Shown here in pieces: positions 18,555 to 28,601 of a DNA stretch of 64,000 bases. The position numbers were made by a program, and so were the translations under genes. The stretch is from Candidatus Nitrosopumilus sp. (GTDB taxonomy: Archaea; Thermoproteota; Nitrososphaeria; Nitrososphaerales; Nitrosopumilaceae). Location of the stretch: the NCBI GenBank assembly GCA_013911135.1, contig JACERO010000079.1, positions 24,051-88,050 of the forward strand, given 5' to 3'. The notes beneath the pieces are model-generated. The model searched no databases. It was not told where the DNA came from and was given only the letters and a program-made list of their open reading frames with translations. The first letter of the stretch is position 1. Every line of letters starts with the position of its first letter.

Positions 18555-19958
18555 TTAGTTAATTTTATCAAGTACAAATTCATTATGTAGAGCTTTTACT
18601 GCTGCATTTGCATCAGAATTTTTTACAATAAATGCAAGATTAAGCTCAGATGAACCTTGAGTAATCATTGATACGTTAACTTTGTTTTTCTCAATTGCTC
18701 CAAAAACTTTTGAGGCTACTCCAACAGTTCCTCGCATACCTGAACCAATTAATGCAATAATAGCTACATTTGTAGTGACTTCTAATTTTTTGATAATTTT
18801 TCCTAATAATTCCATTTCTAATGCACTAACTGCTTTGTCAAGATCTGTATTCTTTACTACAATTGTAATGCTTGATTCTGAAGGATTTTGTGAGATCATC
18901 ATTACATTTATTCCGGATTTTGCCAATGTTGCAAATATCTTGGCTGCAGTTCCTGGTGTTCCAACCATACTACCACCCTGAATATCGATTAACCCATTAT
19001 TTCGAACATTACTTACACATTTTACAGTATTTTTAGCAGATGAAGAAGTAGATGCAGTTACTAGAGTTCCTTCATTTTTTACATTGAAAGAATTTCTAAT
19101 CTTCATTGGGATTTTCTTTGTTAATAGAGGTTCAAACGTTCGTGGATGTATCTGCTTTGCACCAAACATAGCCATTTCAATTGCTTCTATGTATGATACT
19201 TCTTTTAGTAATTTTGCATTTTTAACAATTTTAGGATCTGCTGTCATAAGTCCATCTACATCACTCATCAACCAAATCTCGTCTGCTTTAATACAAGAAC
19301 CAATAGTTGTTGCAGTGTAGTCAGAACCGCCTCTACCAAATGTAGTTACATGTCCATGTTGATCTGCACCTGCAAATCCTCCTACAACAGGAATTGTTTT
19401 CTTTGAGAACAATGTATCTACTGTCTTTGATACTCTCAGTCTTGTTGTATCAAAAAGTGGTCTGGATTCACCGAAGTTAGAATCAGTTACAATTCCTACT
19501 TCTTTGCCAGTAAGGGAAATTGATTTTTTACCTGAATCATTAATTGCTGATGACACTAATTGTATTGATGATCTTTCACCAAATGAAATTAGATAGTCCA
19601 TTGATCTGGGTGTAACTTCACCCAGTAACACCATTCCATCAATTAATGCAAGAAGTTCTGTAAAGTCTAGATCTAGTTTTATTAGTAATTTTTTTTGTGT
19701 ATCAGATTTTTTGATTGTTTGTTTTGCTAATTGTTTATGTCTATTGACAATTTTTGCTGCAAGTTGTTCAGCTTTTGATTTATTTTCTTTTTTTATTAAC
19801 TCAGATATTTCTATGAGATCATCAGTAGTTCCACTTATTGCAGAACAAACAACTAGAATTTGATGTTTTTTTGATAATGAGCTAATGTGTTGAGCTACAG
19901 CTTGGATATCTTTTGTAGTAGAAATTGATGTTCCACCATATTTTATTACAAGTCTCAT
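18555..19958 (-). CDS. lysC: Aspartate kinase with ACT domains
   Basis: RLVIKYGGTSI, VVGGFAGADQHGHVTTFGRGGSDYTAT. Confidence 0.94.
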   Translation of the reverse strand: MRLVIKYGGTSISTTKDIQAVAQHISSLSKKHQILVVCSAISGTTDDLIEISELIKKENKSKAEQLAAKIVNRHKQLAKQTIKKSDTQKKLLIKLDLDFTELLALIDGMVLLGEVTPRSMDYLISFGERSSIQLVSSAINDSGKKSISLTGKEVGIVTDSNFGESRPLFDTTRLRVSKTVDTLFSKKTIPVVGGFAGADQHGHVTTFGRGGSDYTATTIGSCIKADEIWLMSDVDGLMTADPKIVKNAKLLKEVSYIEAIEMAMFGAKQIHPRTFEPLLTKKIPMKIRNSFNVKNEGTLVTASTSSSAKNTVKCVSNVRNNGLIDIQGGSMVGTPGTAAKIFATLAKSGINVMMISQNPSESSITIVVKNTDLDKAVSALEMELLGKIIKKLEVTTNVAIIALIGSGMRGTVGVASKVFGAIEKNKVNVSMITQGSSELNLAFIVKNSDANAAVKALHNEFVLDKIN

Positions 19959-19993
19959 TTCAAAATACCTGAATTAGTTAATCTTTAAATGCT

Positions 19994-20740
19994 TTAACTT
20001 TCCACGCGTGGAGCCAAGTAAAAGTGAATTCTACCAATATTTGCGACTTTGAATTCAATTCTAAGAGGCTTTGCGCTCGAAAACTCACATGTAATCAAGC
20101 CTGCAGTACTTCCTACGGCTTTTATCACTGGATTAAGATATTCAAGACTGTAAGTACCAATACTATCTGCTTTTGAAAAAATTTCTTCAATATCTTCATC
20201 ATCTTTGTCAAGATCAATTACTACTTCACCAGAGTCACTTTTGCCTGAAAAATCTGCTTTTGAATCAGATGTCTGAATTGTTAAATAATCAGATACAACT
20301 TGTACATCACCAAGAATCTTATCAAATTTTGAAGAAGACAAAGTAATTTTTGAATCATAAGGAATTTTTGGTAATGGAGTATCAGTTGCTGAACTTTCAA
20401 TTAAACGCATTTTATATTTTTTATTTTTTCCAACTGTTACAAGTAACATATTTTGCTCAGAGATACTAATCTCTATACTGTCTTTTTTGTCTGCTCTTTT
20501 GATAAGTTTTGAAAATTCATCTATTCGTACTCCAAATTTTATATCACTATCGCATTCATATTTTTCAAATGCAGAATTAGGCCACGATATATCAATAAGT
20601 GCAACATGTGATGGATCCATTCCTCGAAAAGTAATTCCTTCTGCTGTTGCAACAAAAGTTGCTTCTTCAACAAGTGTTGATATTGCAGAAATTATTGCCT
20701 TTAGATCGTCTGAACCACTTGTTTTTGCTCCAAAAGTCAA
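19994..20740 (-). CDS. pcn: DNA polymerase sliding clamp (PCNA)
   Basis: FRGMDPSHVALIDI, C-terminal LRIEFKVANIGRIHFYLAPRVE. Confidence 0.94.
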   Translation of the reverse strand: MTFGAKTSGSDDLKAIISAISTLVEEATFVATAEGITFRGMDPSHVALIDISWPNSAFEKYECDSDIKFGVRIDEFSKLIKRADKKDSIEISISEQNMLLVTVGKNKKYKMRLIESSATDTPLPKIPYDSKITLSSSKFDKILGDVQVVSDYLTIQTSDSKADFSGKSDSGEVVIDLDKDDEDIEEIFSKADSIGTYSLEYLNPVIKAVGSTAGLITCEFSSAKPLRIEFKVANIGRIHFYLAPRVES

Positions 20741-20774
20741 ATCAACTTTGTTGACTTTACGTTCAAGTTAAACG

Positions 20775-21092
20775 TTATGTGTAATCACGCCAAGTGTATT
20801 TGCATTTTGAACAACAATAAAATCGAGTTGTAGGTTCATCAGCACTTCTAGTTTGAAACATCCACCAAACTGCTTCATCATGTCCACATTTTTTACAATC
20901 CATTTTGATTGTTGAATATGATTCTTCTCCTTCATTTCCTTCAAAAGCAAGAAGTGAAAAATCTGGTTCTTCTTCGTTAGTAATTTTTTTTGTTTCCTTT
21001 ACTTTTTGTCCTTCAGTATAACCACATTTTGAACATTGAAGGCCAGAAATACTCTTTTTTAATTTGACCTCACATTTGGGGCAAAATTTCAA
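20775..21092 (-). CDS. tfs: Transcription factor S (TFIIS/RPB9-like)
   Basis: MKFCPKCEVKL..CSKCGYTE and C-terminal CKKCGHDEAVWWMFQTRSADEPTTRFYCCSKCKYTWRDY. Confidence 0.93.
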   Translation of the reverse strand: MKFCPKCEVKLKKSISGLQCSKCGYTEGQKVKETKKITNEEEPDFSLLAFEGNEGEESYSTIKMDCKKCGHDEAVWWMFQTRSADEPTTRFYCCSKCKYTWRDYT

Positions 21093-21093
21093 T

Positions 21094-21372
21094 CTAATTT
21101 ACCTTAATTTTAGAATTAAATAATTTTTTGTATTCTTCTGATGTTTTTATTGCAGAATCTGTAGCTTTTTTGATCTCTCCTAGTGGTTTTGTGCTAGTAT
21201 TGATTTTCATCCATATTTCATCGGTAAGGGGATGTTTTACAATAACTCCTGCAAAATCGACTTTTGATTCCTTTAGAAGCTCATGTTGAATAACATATAA
21301 AATTCCTATATCAGCCTCTTTTATTGAAATACTAAGTTCTTTTGGTTCTAAAGTAAGTACTTGAGCATCCAT
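21094..21372 (-). CDS. rpoL: DNA-directed RNA polymerase subunit L
   Basis: VIVKHPLTDEIWMKINTSTKPLGEIKKA; adjacent to tfs. Confidence 0.8.
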   Translation of the reverse strand: MDAQVLTLEPKELSISIKEADIGILYVIQHELLKESKVDFAGVIVKHPLTDEIWMKINTSTKPLGEIKKATDSAIKTSEEYKKLFNSKIKVN

Positions 21373-21423
21373 GTAATCGGAAAAAGAACTTATTGTGGAT
21401 ATAAATCATTATGAGCGATTAAC

Positions 21424-21960
21424 ATGGGAGAAAGCAAGATTTTAGAGATTCATCTAGTAAAATCCAATGATGAGTACTCATCAGATGATAATATTGAGAT
21501 TAATGTCCAGTTTTTAGTTGAAGGAGACATTAGAGATGCGTTTAACGAGGCAAATTGGACAAAAGCATACAACAACAATGATGTTGGATTCAAATTGAAA
21601 TATGGTGTGAAATTGACGTCAGGTGGAATTAGAAAGAAGGAATTAGGTAGGACTGTTAACACCTATAGAAAGGCATCAATCTTTTGGACTAGAAATCCAA
21701 AACTGGTAAATCCAAACAAAGACAAAAGAATCTGGGTTCAGGTAGCCAAAAACTTTGAGCCATTTATTAGACTTTCAGAAGAAGAGGTAAGACAGGAATT
21801 ATTTGACTTTAATGAAAAATTTGTATTCAAAGCATCAGATTTGGGAAAAGGTAAACACACGATTAGGTCTGAAGCATTTGCATCATGGCAAAAGCATGAC
21901 TATACAGAGCCAGGAAGTGCCAAAAACAATTCCAGCAAAATTGAGATTACAATCAATTAG
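21424..21960 (+). CDS. Conserved hypothetical protein
   Basis: Complete 178-aa ORF, no recognised motif. Confidence 0.6.
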   Translation: MGESKILEIHLVKSNDEYSSDDNIEINVQFLVEGDIRDAFNEANWTKAYNNNDVGFKLKYGVKLTSGGIRKKELGRTVNTYRKASIFWTRNPKLVNPNKDKRIWVQVAKNFEPFIRLSEEEVRQELFDFNEKFVFKASDLGKGKHTIRSEAFASWQKHDYTEPGSAKNNSSKIEITIN

Positions 21961-22559
21961 GGATCCCAAACATCTCCGTAATAGTTATTCTCTACAATAT
22001 CAAAATTAATATCAATACTATGAATGATCATCTCAGGAAACTTGCAATCTATTGAATCAGAAATATATCCTGCCTCATGGATAAATCCAAAATAGTCAGT
22101 ACCGTTATTTTCTGTAACTCCAATATACTTTAGAATATGAATTTGTTTTGCAGGAGTTCTATCATCCATACTTGGGATATAAAAAAAGTTACATCTTGCA
22201 ACAAAGGTTTGATTGTTGCTAATCACTGCAACAAACTTCTCAGAAATTAGTTCAGTCTTGTTGCCAAACTGGAAATAGTTTGCATCAAATGTAACTCTTA
22301 TTGTATCATCGTCTGCTTTAAGATCCTCAGTAGCATTATAAAGTTGGATGTCAGACATTGAACCATAGTATTTTCTCTCTCTGTCTACTCTTTCATAATG
22401 TGTATCACTGTCTCTATACTGATTATATTGTATGTTGCTCAAAGCATCAATAATCACAATATCTTCAAATGTCTTTTCTGATTCAATTACAAGATAAATT
22501 ATCCCAATTCCCACAGTTACAATCACTACAACAAAAATGATTAATAATCTAGTTTTCAT
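21957..22559 (-). CDS. Membrane-anchored hypothetical protein
   Basis: N-terminal TM helix; complete ORF. Confidence 0.6.
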   Translation of the reverse strand: MKTRLLIIFVVVIVTVGIGIIYLVIESEKTFEDIVIIDALSNIQYNQYRDSDTHYERVDRERKYYGSMSDIQLYNATEDLKADDDTIRVTFDANYFQFGNKTELISEKFVAVISNNQTFVARCNFFYIPSMDDRTPAKQIHILKYIGVTENNGTDYFGFIHEAGYISDSIDCKFPEMIIHSIDINFDIVENNYYGDVWDP

Positions 22560-22894
22560 TTTCTTTTGTCTATATAATAAATTCCAAGAATGATCATTAT
22601 GGGCATTACAAAGTAAATTGAAATTGCATTTACATTATCTTCAGGCATAAAGGGAAATGATGCTATTTCAATTCCCTCTGCTGTCCCACTCCAAGCCCCG
22701 ATACCGTCACCTGTATCCCATGCATGAGTATAGCTCATAACAGGAGCTGTTTTAGAAAATAATATTAGAAATGGTTTACAAGTTTCAATGTCATCAGTTA
22801 ATGCAAAACATGCTTCTTCAAGTGGCATTCTAATAAAGAAAAATATTACAAAAATTGTAATTACAATTAATATTTTGTATCTAGTTTTCATCAT
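22556..22894 (-). CDS. Hypothetical membrane protein
   Basis: N- and C-terminal TM helices; overlaps the start of the preceding gene, suggesting an operon. Confidence 0.55.
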   Translation of the reverse strand: MMKTRYKILIVITIFVIFFFIRMPLEEACFALTDDIETCKPFLILFSKTAPVMSYTHAWDTGDGIGAWSGTAEGIEIASFPFMPEDNVNAISIYFVMPIMIILGIYYIDKRK

Positions 22895-23255
22895 CTAATT
22901 TTTAGAATTTAGACACCATTTAATCAATACTCATCATATACTACTCCTAAGAGGCTTGAACCATGTTGGAAAGAAATAATGTTCAGTTCCAGATCATAAA
23001 GATTCACCAAGGTACCTTCAAAATTAATCCGTCCTGATCAGAGAGTACTTGGATTAATTTGGGACTCCTACACAAATTAACAATCCTTTTTTTAAAGGGG
23101 GTAGGGGAGGTATAATCTTGTTTCATTCTGGTGATACGTCCAGTTTTCTAGCAATTGTTATTATCAAATGAATTCAGTTGTGAGTAAAAAATTGGTTATC
23201 ATACAAAAATACTCTGGTCAATTAGTGATATAAGGAACTTTTTGATTGAATCAAC

Positions 23256-23408
23256 ATGGCAAAATACGATGGACTACTAGGACAACCAATACTTGAAGTA
23301 GAAGAACCTGATAAGGAAGGCGGAATTACCTTCATTATTAAAGACAATAGATTTTTGTTCATAAAAGTAGTTGATGGGAAAATCGATACGATATCGATAC
23401 CAGAATAG
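23256..23408 (+). CDS. Small hypothetical protein (50 aa), tandem paralogue A; not in ORF track
   Basis: MAKYDGLLGQPILEVEEPDKEGGITFIIKDNRFLFIKVVDGKIDTISIPE*. Confidence 0.6.
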   Translation: MAKYDGLLGQPILEVEEPDKEGGITFIIKDNRFLFIKVVDGKIDTISIPE

Positions 23409-23418
23409 GTGAATATGA

Positions 23419-23565
23419 ATGGAAAAATATGATTCAATCAAAATGGTAGAACTTGTAAAGGTAGAAGATCCTGATTCAGAAGGCGGATTAACTTTGATCT
23501 TTGAAGATAACAAAACCTTGAAGATTAAGGTTGTTGATGGAAAACTAGTTTCAGAATTCGTCTAA
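23419..23565 (+). CDS. Small hypothetical protein (48 aa), tandem paralogue B; not in ORF track
   Basis: MEKYDSIKMVELVKVEDPDSEGGLTLIFEDNKTLKIKVVDGKLVSEFV*; shares KYD...V(E/K)V(E)(E/D)PD-EGG-T-I--DN--L-IKVVDGK with paralogue A. Confidence 0.6.
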   Translation: MEKYDSIKMVELVKVEDPDSEGGLTLIFEDNKTLKIKVVDGKLVSEFV

Positions 23566-23566
23566 A

Positions 23567-24061
23567 CTAATTTTTTATGTGTTTTTCATAAAAACCGATA
23601 GCTAACTCTTGTACTTCAGATTGAATAGAACCAGGTCTTTCATCTCTAATTTTTTTAATTGCTTCATCTGCTGAAAATTTTTTGTGTTTTATAAAGTAGC
23701 ATGCAAGAATTGTTCCTGCTCTTCCCATTCCAGCAGCACAATGAACCATTACTGCTTGATCATTTTTGATTTGTTCATGGATAAAATTTACTGCTGAATC
23801 TATTTTATCCATATCAGGTGCAGTAAGATCAGGAGTTGGCACATGAAGATAATTAACATTTTTTATCCAGTTATCAGGTAAAGCGTTCTCAGTCATAGTT
23901 ACAATTGATTTTACTCCTTGATTTAGAAGCCAACTAAATTCATCAAAACTTGTTGGCATTCCAGAACCAGCTAATTTTTCTTCAATTAACCAAGAAAAGT
24001 TAGTTGGTTTTTTTGTAATTTTACCATGAACCTTTCTCCAGATATTTCCGGGCTTACTCAT
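23567..24061 (-). CDS. Dual-specificity/tyrosine protein phosphatase
   Basis: VMVHCAAGMGRAGTILACYF = HCX5R catalytic loop. Confidence 0.9.
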   Translation of the reverse strand: MSKPGNIWRKVHGKITKKPTNFSWLIEEKLAGSGMPTSFDEFSWLLNQGVKSIVTMTENALPDNWIKNVNYLHVPTPDLTAPDMDKIDSAVNFIHEQIKNDQAVMVHCAAGMGRAGTILACYFIKHKKFSADEAIKKIRDERPGSIQSEVQELAIGFYEKHIKN

Positions 24062-24116
24062 GTAAGATGGTGATATTTTCTATATTTTTAACATTACGGA
24101 ATTTTGTGTGAGTAAA

Positions 24117-24758
24117 TTATGATGCTACTGCTCTTACTGGTGAACCTGTAGCATCTTTAAGCTTTAGTGGAAGAATTGTAAAATTAAATTCCTTTGATGA
24201 AATTTTATTCAAGTTTGCCAAGTTTTCTACAATCAAAACATTGTTTTTTGATAAAATATGATGAACACTAAATGATTCATCTTTTCCAAGATCTATGCTT
24301 GGAGAGTCTATTCCAACTAGATTGATCTTTTTTGATACAAGATATTTAGCGGCAGATATGTCCAATCCTGGATTTTCTGTGAAATAATTATCTTTTTTCA
24401 AATTTTTTTGCCATCCAGTAAAAAAGAAGACAGATAAGTGGTTGGAAATCTTTCCATTCTTTTTTTCAAATAAAGTAATGTCTAATTTAGTAATGGTAGT
24501 ATTCCTAGTTTTTTGGAGTTTGATTATTGTAGCGTTTCCAATGAGTCTATCAAGTGGAATTTGGTCTATTTTGAGACCATTTTTAACAAAATGATATGGT
24601 GCATCAATATGAGTTCCAGTGTGAGAGCTTAAGAATAATAGTTCAAGGTTATACCCATCATTCTTTAGATCAGACCAAGAAATGAATTGCGGGTTTGGAG
24701 AACCAGGAAAGCTTGGAATGGATTCTGATATTGTCAGTGTTAGATCTATTGGTTTCAC
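24117..24758 (-). CDS. Cyclase family protein (kynurenine formamidase-like)
   Basis: SSHTGTHIDAPYHFVKNG metal-binding motif. Confidence 0.88.
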   Translation of the reverse strand: MKPIDLTLTISESIPSFPGSPNPQFISWSDLKNDGYNLELLFLSSHTGTHIDAPYHFVKNGLKIDQIPLDRLIGNATIIKLQKTRNTTITKLDITLFEKKNGKISNHLSVFFFTGWQKNLKKDNYFTENPGLDISAAKYLVSKKINLVGIDSPSIDLGKDESFSVHHILSKNNVLIVENLANLNKISSKEFNFTILPLKLKDATGSPVRAVAS

Positions 24759-24833
24759 ACCAACAAATCTTGATGGTGATTAATCAGTTTTTGAATTATG
24801 AAAGGTTAAATACTGTTTGATAAAAAATTTCGT

Positions 24834-25091
24834 GTGCCTACTGCATATGTTCTATTAAATTCAGATTTAGGATCAGATGAGTCAATCATTAATGAAGTAA
24901 AACAGATTCTTGCTGAAGAAGATGTTACATCTGAGGTTCAAGGAGTTTATGAAGTATATGACATTGTCTTAAAGTTATCATCTGATGATGCTGAAAAATT
25001 ACGTGCAATTATCACTAACAAAATCAGAAAAATTAGTAAAGTTCAATCAACGTTAACTATGATGGTAATAGAAGAGCAAGAAGGTCTATAG
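24834..25091 (+). CDS. Stand-alone Lrp/AsnC ligand-binding (RAM) domain protein
   Basis: AYVLLNSDLGSDESIINEVKQIL...VQGVYEVYDIVLKLSSDDAEKL; no HTH. Confidence 0.82.
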   Translation: MPTAYVLLNSDLGSDESIINEVKQILAEEDVTSEVQGVYEVYDIVLKLSSDDAEKLRAIITNKIRKISKVQSTLTMMVIEEQEGL

Positions 25092-26237
25092 TTTCTTTAT
25101 TGCATCAATTACTTGAAGCATTTCAGATTCAGTGTTAAAAAAGTGAGGAGATACTCGTACAATCTTTTTTTCCATAATTTCTCTTACTGCTAAAACAATA
25201 CCTTGTTTTTCAAGTTTATCTACTATTTCTTGTGAATCAAAACCATCAATATTAAAAGATACAATACTGATTCTGTCATTTGGATCTTCTGGTCCATACA
25301 AAATAACATTTTTTATTTTTAATAATTCTTCTCTGAAAAGATTTGACAAGTATTGATTTTTCTCACGAATATTGTCCATACCAAAATTTAGCAGATATCT
25401 TACAGATGATTCTAATCCAACTATTCCAACATAATTTCTAAAACCAGTTTGAAATTTGTCAGGTAGTTCTTTGAAAGCAAGATCTGTGTCATCATAAATA
25501 ATTGCAGATTCACCACCAATTGTCATTGGTTCTAATAATTCACTTGATTTTCTATTACAGTAAAACAAGCCAGTACCCATTGGACCGCAAAGCCATTTAG
25601 AGCCGTTAAATGACATGAAATCACATTTAATTTTCGATACATCAATGTCACCTATACATCCTATAGTTTGTGCACTATCAATAAAGAATGGAACTCTATT
25701 TTGAAGAATATTTCCGATTTCTTCTACAGGTAATATTGAACCAGTATTATACAAAGCATGACTTAGAGTTACTAGTTTTGTGTTAACATCAATGTAAGAT
25801 TTTAGATCATCTAATTTGAAAAAACCATTTTTATCTATAGGGAGGTTTTTTATTGAAATTTTTTCTTTTAATTTAATCCAAGGATAAAAGTTTGCATGAT
25901 GTTCATGTGCCATTCCACGAATTATTATATTTGATCTAGAATCAAAAGGGAGTCCATTTGCTACGATATTGATTCCATCAGTTGTACTTTGAGTAAGAAC
26001 AACTTCATCAGGTTGACAGGAAATAATTTTTGCGATTATTTTTCTTACATTTTGTAGTTTTTCAGTAATAAATGGTTCTGAATCCTTAGAATCAGGACCA
26101 ATTGAATTGTATGATATTAGAAACTCGTTTATGGCTTCAATACTTTGAGAAGGCATCAAAGATACTGATGCATTGTTTAGATAGATTTTATCTGAATTAG
26201 GAAAATCATCTGAAATATCTTTTGATGCTAAATTCAT
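25086..26237 (-). CDS. Class V aminotransferase / cysteine desulfurase-like
   Basis: YLNNASVSLMP, LTQSTTDGINIVANGLPF, FMSFNGSKWLCGPMGTGLFY. Confidence 0.85.
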   Translation of the reverse strand: MNLASKDISDDFPNSDKIYLNNASVSLMPSQSIEAINEFLISYNSIGPDSKDSEPFITEKLQNVRKIIAKIISCQPDEVVLTQSTTDGINIVANGLPFDSRSNIIIRGMAHEHHANFYPWIKLKEKISIKNLPIDKNGFFKLDDLKSYIDVNTKLVTLSHALYNTGSILPVEEIGNILQNRVPFFIDSAQTIGCIGDIDVSKIKCDFMSFNGSKWLCGPMGTGLFYCNRKSSELLEPMTIGGESAIIYDDTDLAFKELPDKFQTGFRNYVGIVGLESSVRYLLNFGMDNIREKNQYLSNLFREELLKIKNVILYGPEDPNDRISIVSFNIDGFDSQEIVDKLEKQGIVLAVREIMEKKIVRVSPHFFNTESEMLQVIDAIKKL

Positions 26238-26260
26238 TATTATATCTGTAAAATGCTAAA

Positions 26261-26878
26261 GTGGTGTTGGATAAAAATCCTAAGAATGTTTTAGATAATA
26301 ATTTAACACATATTCAAAATGAATTTAGACAAAACATACCAAGTATAGTGTTATGTTCAGAACCTTTCCATAAAGCAGAGTTTCTTAACAGACTAATCAA
26401 TTCTGTCGAAAATCCAATTATTTTTGTAGATATGGATTTGCTTTACACAGGATATGTTGAATCTGGAATGATTCAGAAAAAAAACAATGTAACAATTTTT
26501 CATCCTGATAAAGTAAGTTGGAAAAAGAAATTATTAGAAATCATAACTAAAGTATCAAAAGAAAAACTCCTAGTTGTAATTGACTCATTTAATGGAGTTT
26601 ACAATATGTTTGATGATCTTGAATCTGCTAGATTCATCAATTCATGTATTATGTTACTCTCATCTGTTGGAAAACAAACAAGTTCATCTGTTGTTATAAT
26701 TGCAATGGCAAGAAAAAAAGAAAACAATGAATGGGTATTATCACCAGGAGGGAAACAGATCATAAAATCAGGAAAAACAGGGGTTTTTTTCTTAAAAAAA
26801 ATTGAAAGTAATTTAGTAGTTAGCACTTTTGAAGATGTAAATTCAAAGATATTCAAAATTGAACAAGAAAATGGTTGA
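26261..26878 (+). CDS. RecA/KaiC-superfamily-like protein lacking an obvious Walker A
   Basis: IIFVDMDLLYTGYVESGM, LLVVIDSFNGVYNMF (Walker B-like). Confidence 0.55.
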   Translation: MVLDKNPKNVLDNNLTHIQNEFRQNIPSIVLCSEPFHKAEFLNRLINSVENPIIFVDMDLLYTGYVESGMIQKKNNVTIFHPDKVSWKKKLLEIITKVSKEKLLVVIDSFNGVYNMFDDLESARFINSCIMLLSSVGKQTSSSVVIIAMARKKENNEWVLSPGGKQIIKSGKTGVFFLKKIESNLVVSTFEDVNSKIFKIEQENG

Positions 26879-26971
26879 TTTGGGTTTTTGTGCGATCAAA
26901 TTTGAAACACCGTTATAACTCGATATTTTTAGGCAAATTATATAAAGACCAAATTAAGAAATAATTTCGTT

Positions 26972-27271
26972 ATGCCAGTAGGAATTATTCCCGACATCAG
27001 CGAACAGATGTGTATCGGATGCGCACTATGTGTAGAAATCTGTACAACTCTTGGTCCAGATGTCCTTAGAGTAAAACCAGTTGAAGGCTGGAAGAGAGGT
27101 AAAGCATTTGTATTTTATCCAGAAAGATGTATTTCTGATGGTGCATGCATCGGTGTATGCCCAACAAAAGCAATCTTTTGGATGAGACCAATGGACTTTA
27201 CTGTTGGACAACCAGTTCCACTCTACAAGAACTCAGTCTTCGTCAAAGGTTGGACTGAATTAATCGATTAG
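26972..27271 (+). CDS. Dicluster ferredoxin
   Basis: CIGCALCVEICTTLGPD and CISDGACIGVCPTKAIFW Fe-S binding motifs. Confidence 0.9.
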   Translation: MPVGIIPDISEQMCIGCALCVEICTTLGPDVLRVKPVEGWKRGKAFVFYPERCISDGACIGVCPTKAIFWMRPMDFTVGQPVPLYKNSVFVKGWTELID

Positions 27272-27381
27272 ATTAGTTCAATTTAATTTCTTTTTATTAT
27301 TTTTAGTCTAAATCAACATATGCCATAGACGTTGATGCTAAAATAACTAATATTGAAAACCAAAAAAATCATGAAGATTGA

Positions 27382-28533
27382 TTAATTTTTAGAAAAGCCA
27401 AATTTTAATGCCCAACTACTTTTTTGGTTTTTAGTTGATTTCTTTGAAAGATTATCTAACATATCATATGTAATTGTAAATCCATATCCAACCATAGTAG
27501 CATCTTTTCCATAGTTCTCTTTGTTAGGTACAAACTCATCAGCTAAATCTTTGATTTTTTTGGTTTTTAGATCAAACAATCGAATTTTTTTGCCATTTTC
27601 AAGTTTGATTATTGCATCTCCACTTAATCCTTGAATTGAAAAGCTTTCAAAAAATCGTATTAAACCATCCTGTTTTAATTCAATTACAGAATCATGGGTG
27701 AATTTTCCTCCATAAAATAAAATTTCACGTCCAGATAGTATAACATCATCTTCTACATTAAGAACAATAATTGTATCAGCATCAAGTGAAACTGTATTTA
27801 CAACATTTTCAGCAATAATTTTTCCATTTAGGGCTGAAATGTGTGTTCTGTGTTCTTGAATTTGAAACACACCAACTTTTATCTTGTCTGCAACCTTGTA
27901 TTTTCTGCCGAAGATATTTCCTACTATAATATTTCCATTATCTGCAATAAGTCTAGCACCATTCTCAATTTTGTATTTAGTTTCTAAAGGATTAATAAAT
28001 TTGAAATCTCCTTTAGTGAGATGTATGTCTGTTTTAAATTCTTGTGTCCATGATGGACTAGTTATACTTCCCTGCATAACTATTGGACCATCATATGTTA
28101 GACTTCCTGCCATAAAATTTCCTTTAATTGATAATGCACCTGTTGCTTTTCTTTCTAGTTCAATTTCGCCAAGAGTTTTTGATCCAAATAATCTTGTTGC
28201 AGTTGAGTTTGATCTATTCAGGGCTGATGCCCATTCTTCAGCAGTTTTCATTTCTTTGGATAGTTGTTGACCTAGAATCTGATTCTTTCTTCTAACATCA
28301 GCTTCAGTATCACCAGAAAATACTCTTGAGTTTCTTAATTTTTCAATGTCTGTATCAGGATACTTTTTACCAATTTTGAGATCATCGTATGCTTGTTTAA
28401 TTTTGATGAATTGTTCATTTTCTCCTCCTCGATCTGAATGATATTGAAGAGCCAATCGTCTAAACGCGTCACGAATTTCTTTCTCAGTTGAACCTTCCAC
28501 AATTCCTAGAATATCATAATTGCTCTCTACCAT
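27382..28533 (-). CDS. J-domain protein with long C-terminal beta-rich domain
   Basis: NYDILGIVEGSTEKEIRDAFRRLALQYHSDRGGENEQFIKIKQAYDDLK. Confidence 0.8.
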   Translation of the reverse strand: MVESNYDILGIVEGSTEKEIRDAFRRLALQYHSDRGGENEQFIKIKQAYDDLKIGKKYPDTDIEKLRNSRVFSGDTEADVRRKNQILGQQLSKEMKTAEEWASALNRSNSTATRLFGSKTLGEIELERKATGALSIKGNFMAGSLTYDGPIVMQGSITSPSWTQEFKTDIHLTKGDFKFINPLETKYKIENGARLIADNGNIIVGNIFGRKYKVADKIKVGVFQIQEHRTHISALNGKIIAENVVNTVSLDADTIIVLNVEDDVILSGREILFYGGKFTHDSVIELKQDGLIRFFESFSIQGLSGDAIIKLENGKKIRLFDLKTKKIKDLADEFVPNKENYGKDATMVGYGFTITYDMLDNLSKKSTKNQKSSWALKFGFSKN

Positions 28534-28601
28534 ATCTTACACCAACTAGGTTAATTTTTCATGATTCCTATACTTGTAGGTTATTACACAATTGATAAAT
28601 T

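Noticed and set aside
23222-23513. Minus-strand ORFs at 23222-23437 and 23277-23513
   Set aside because: They are antisense to the tandem paralogous small genes, whose mutual similarity supports the plus strand
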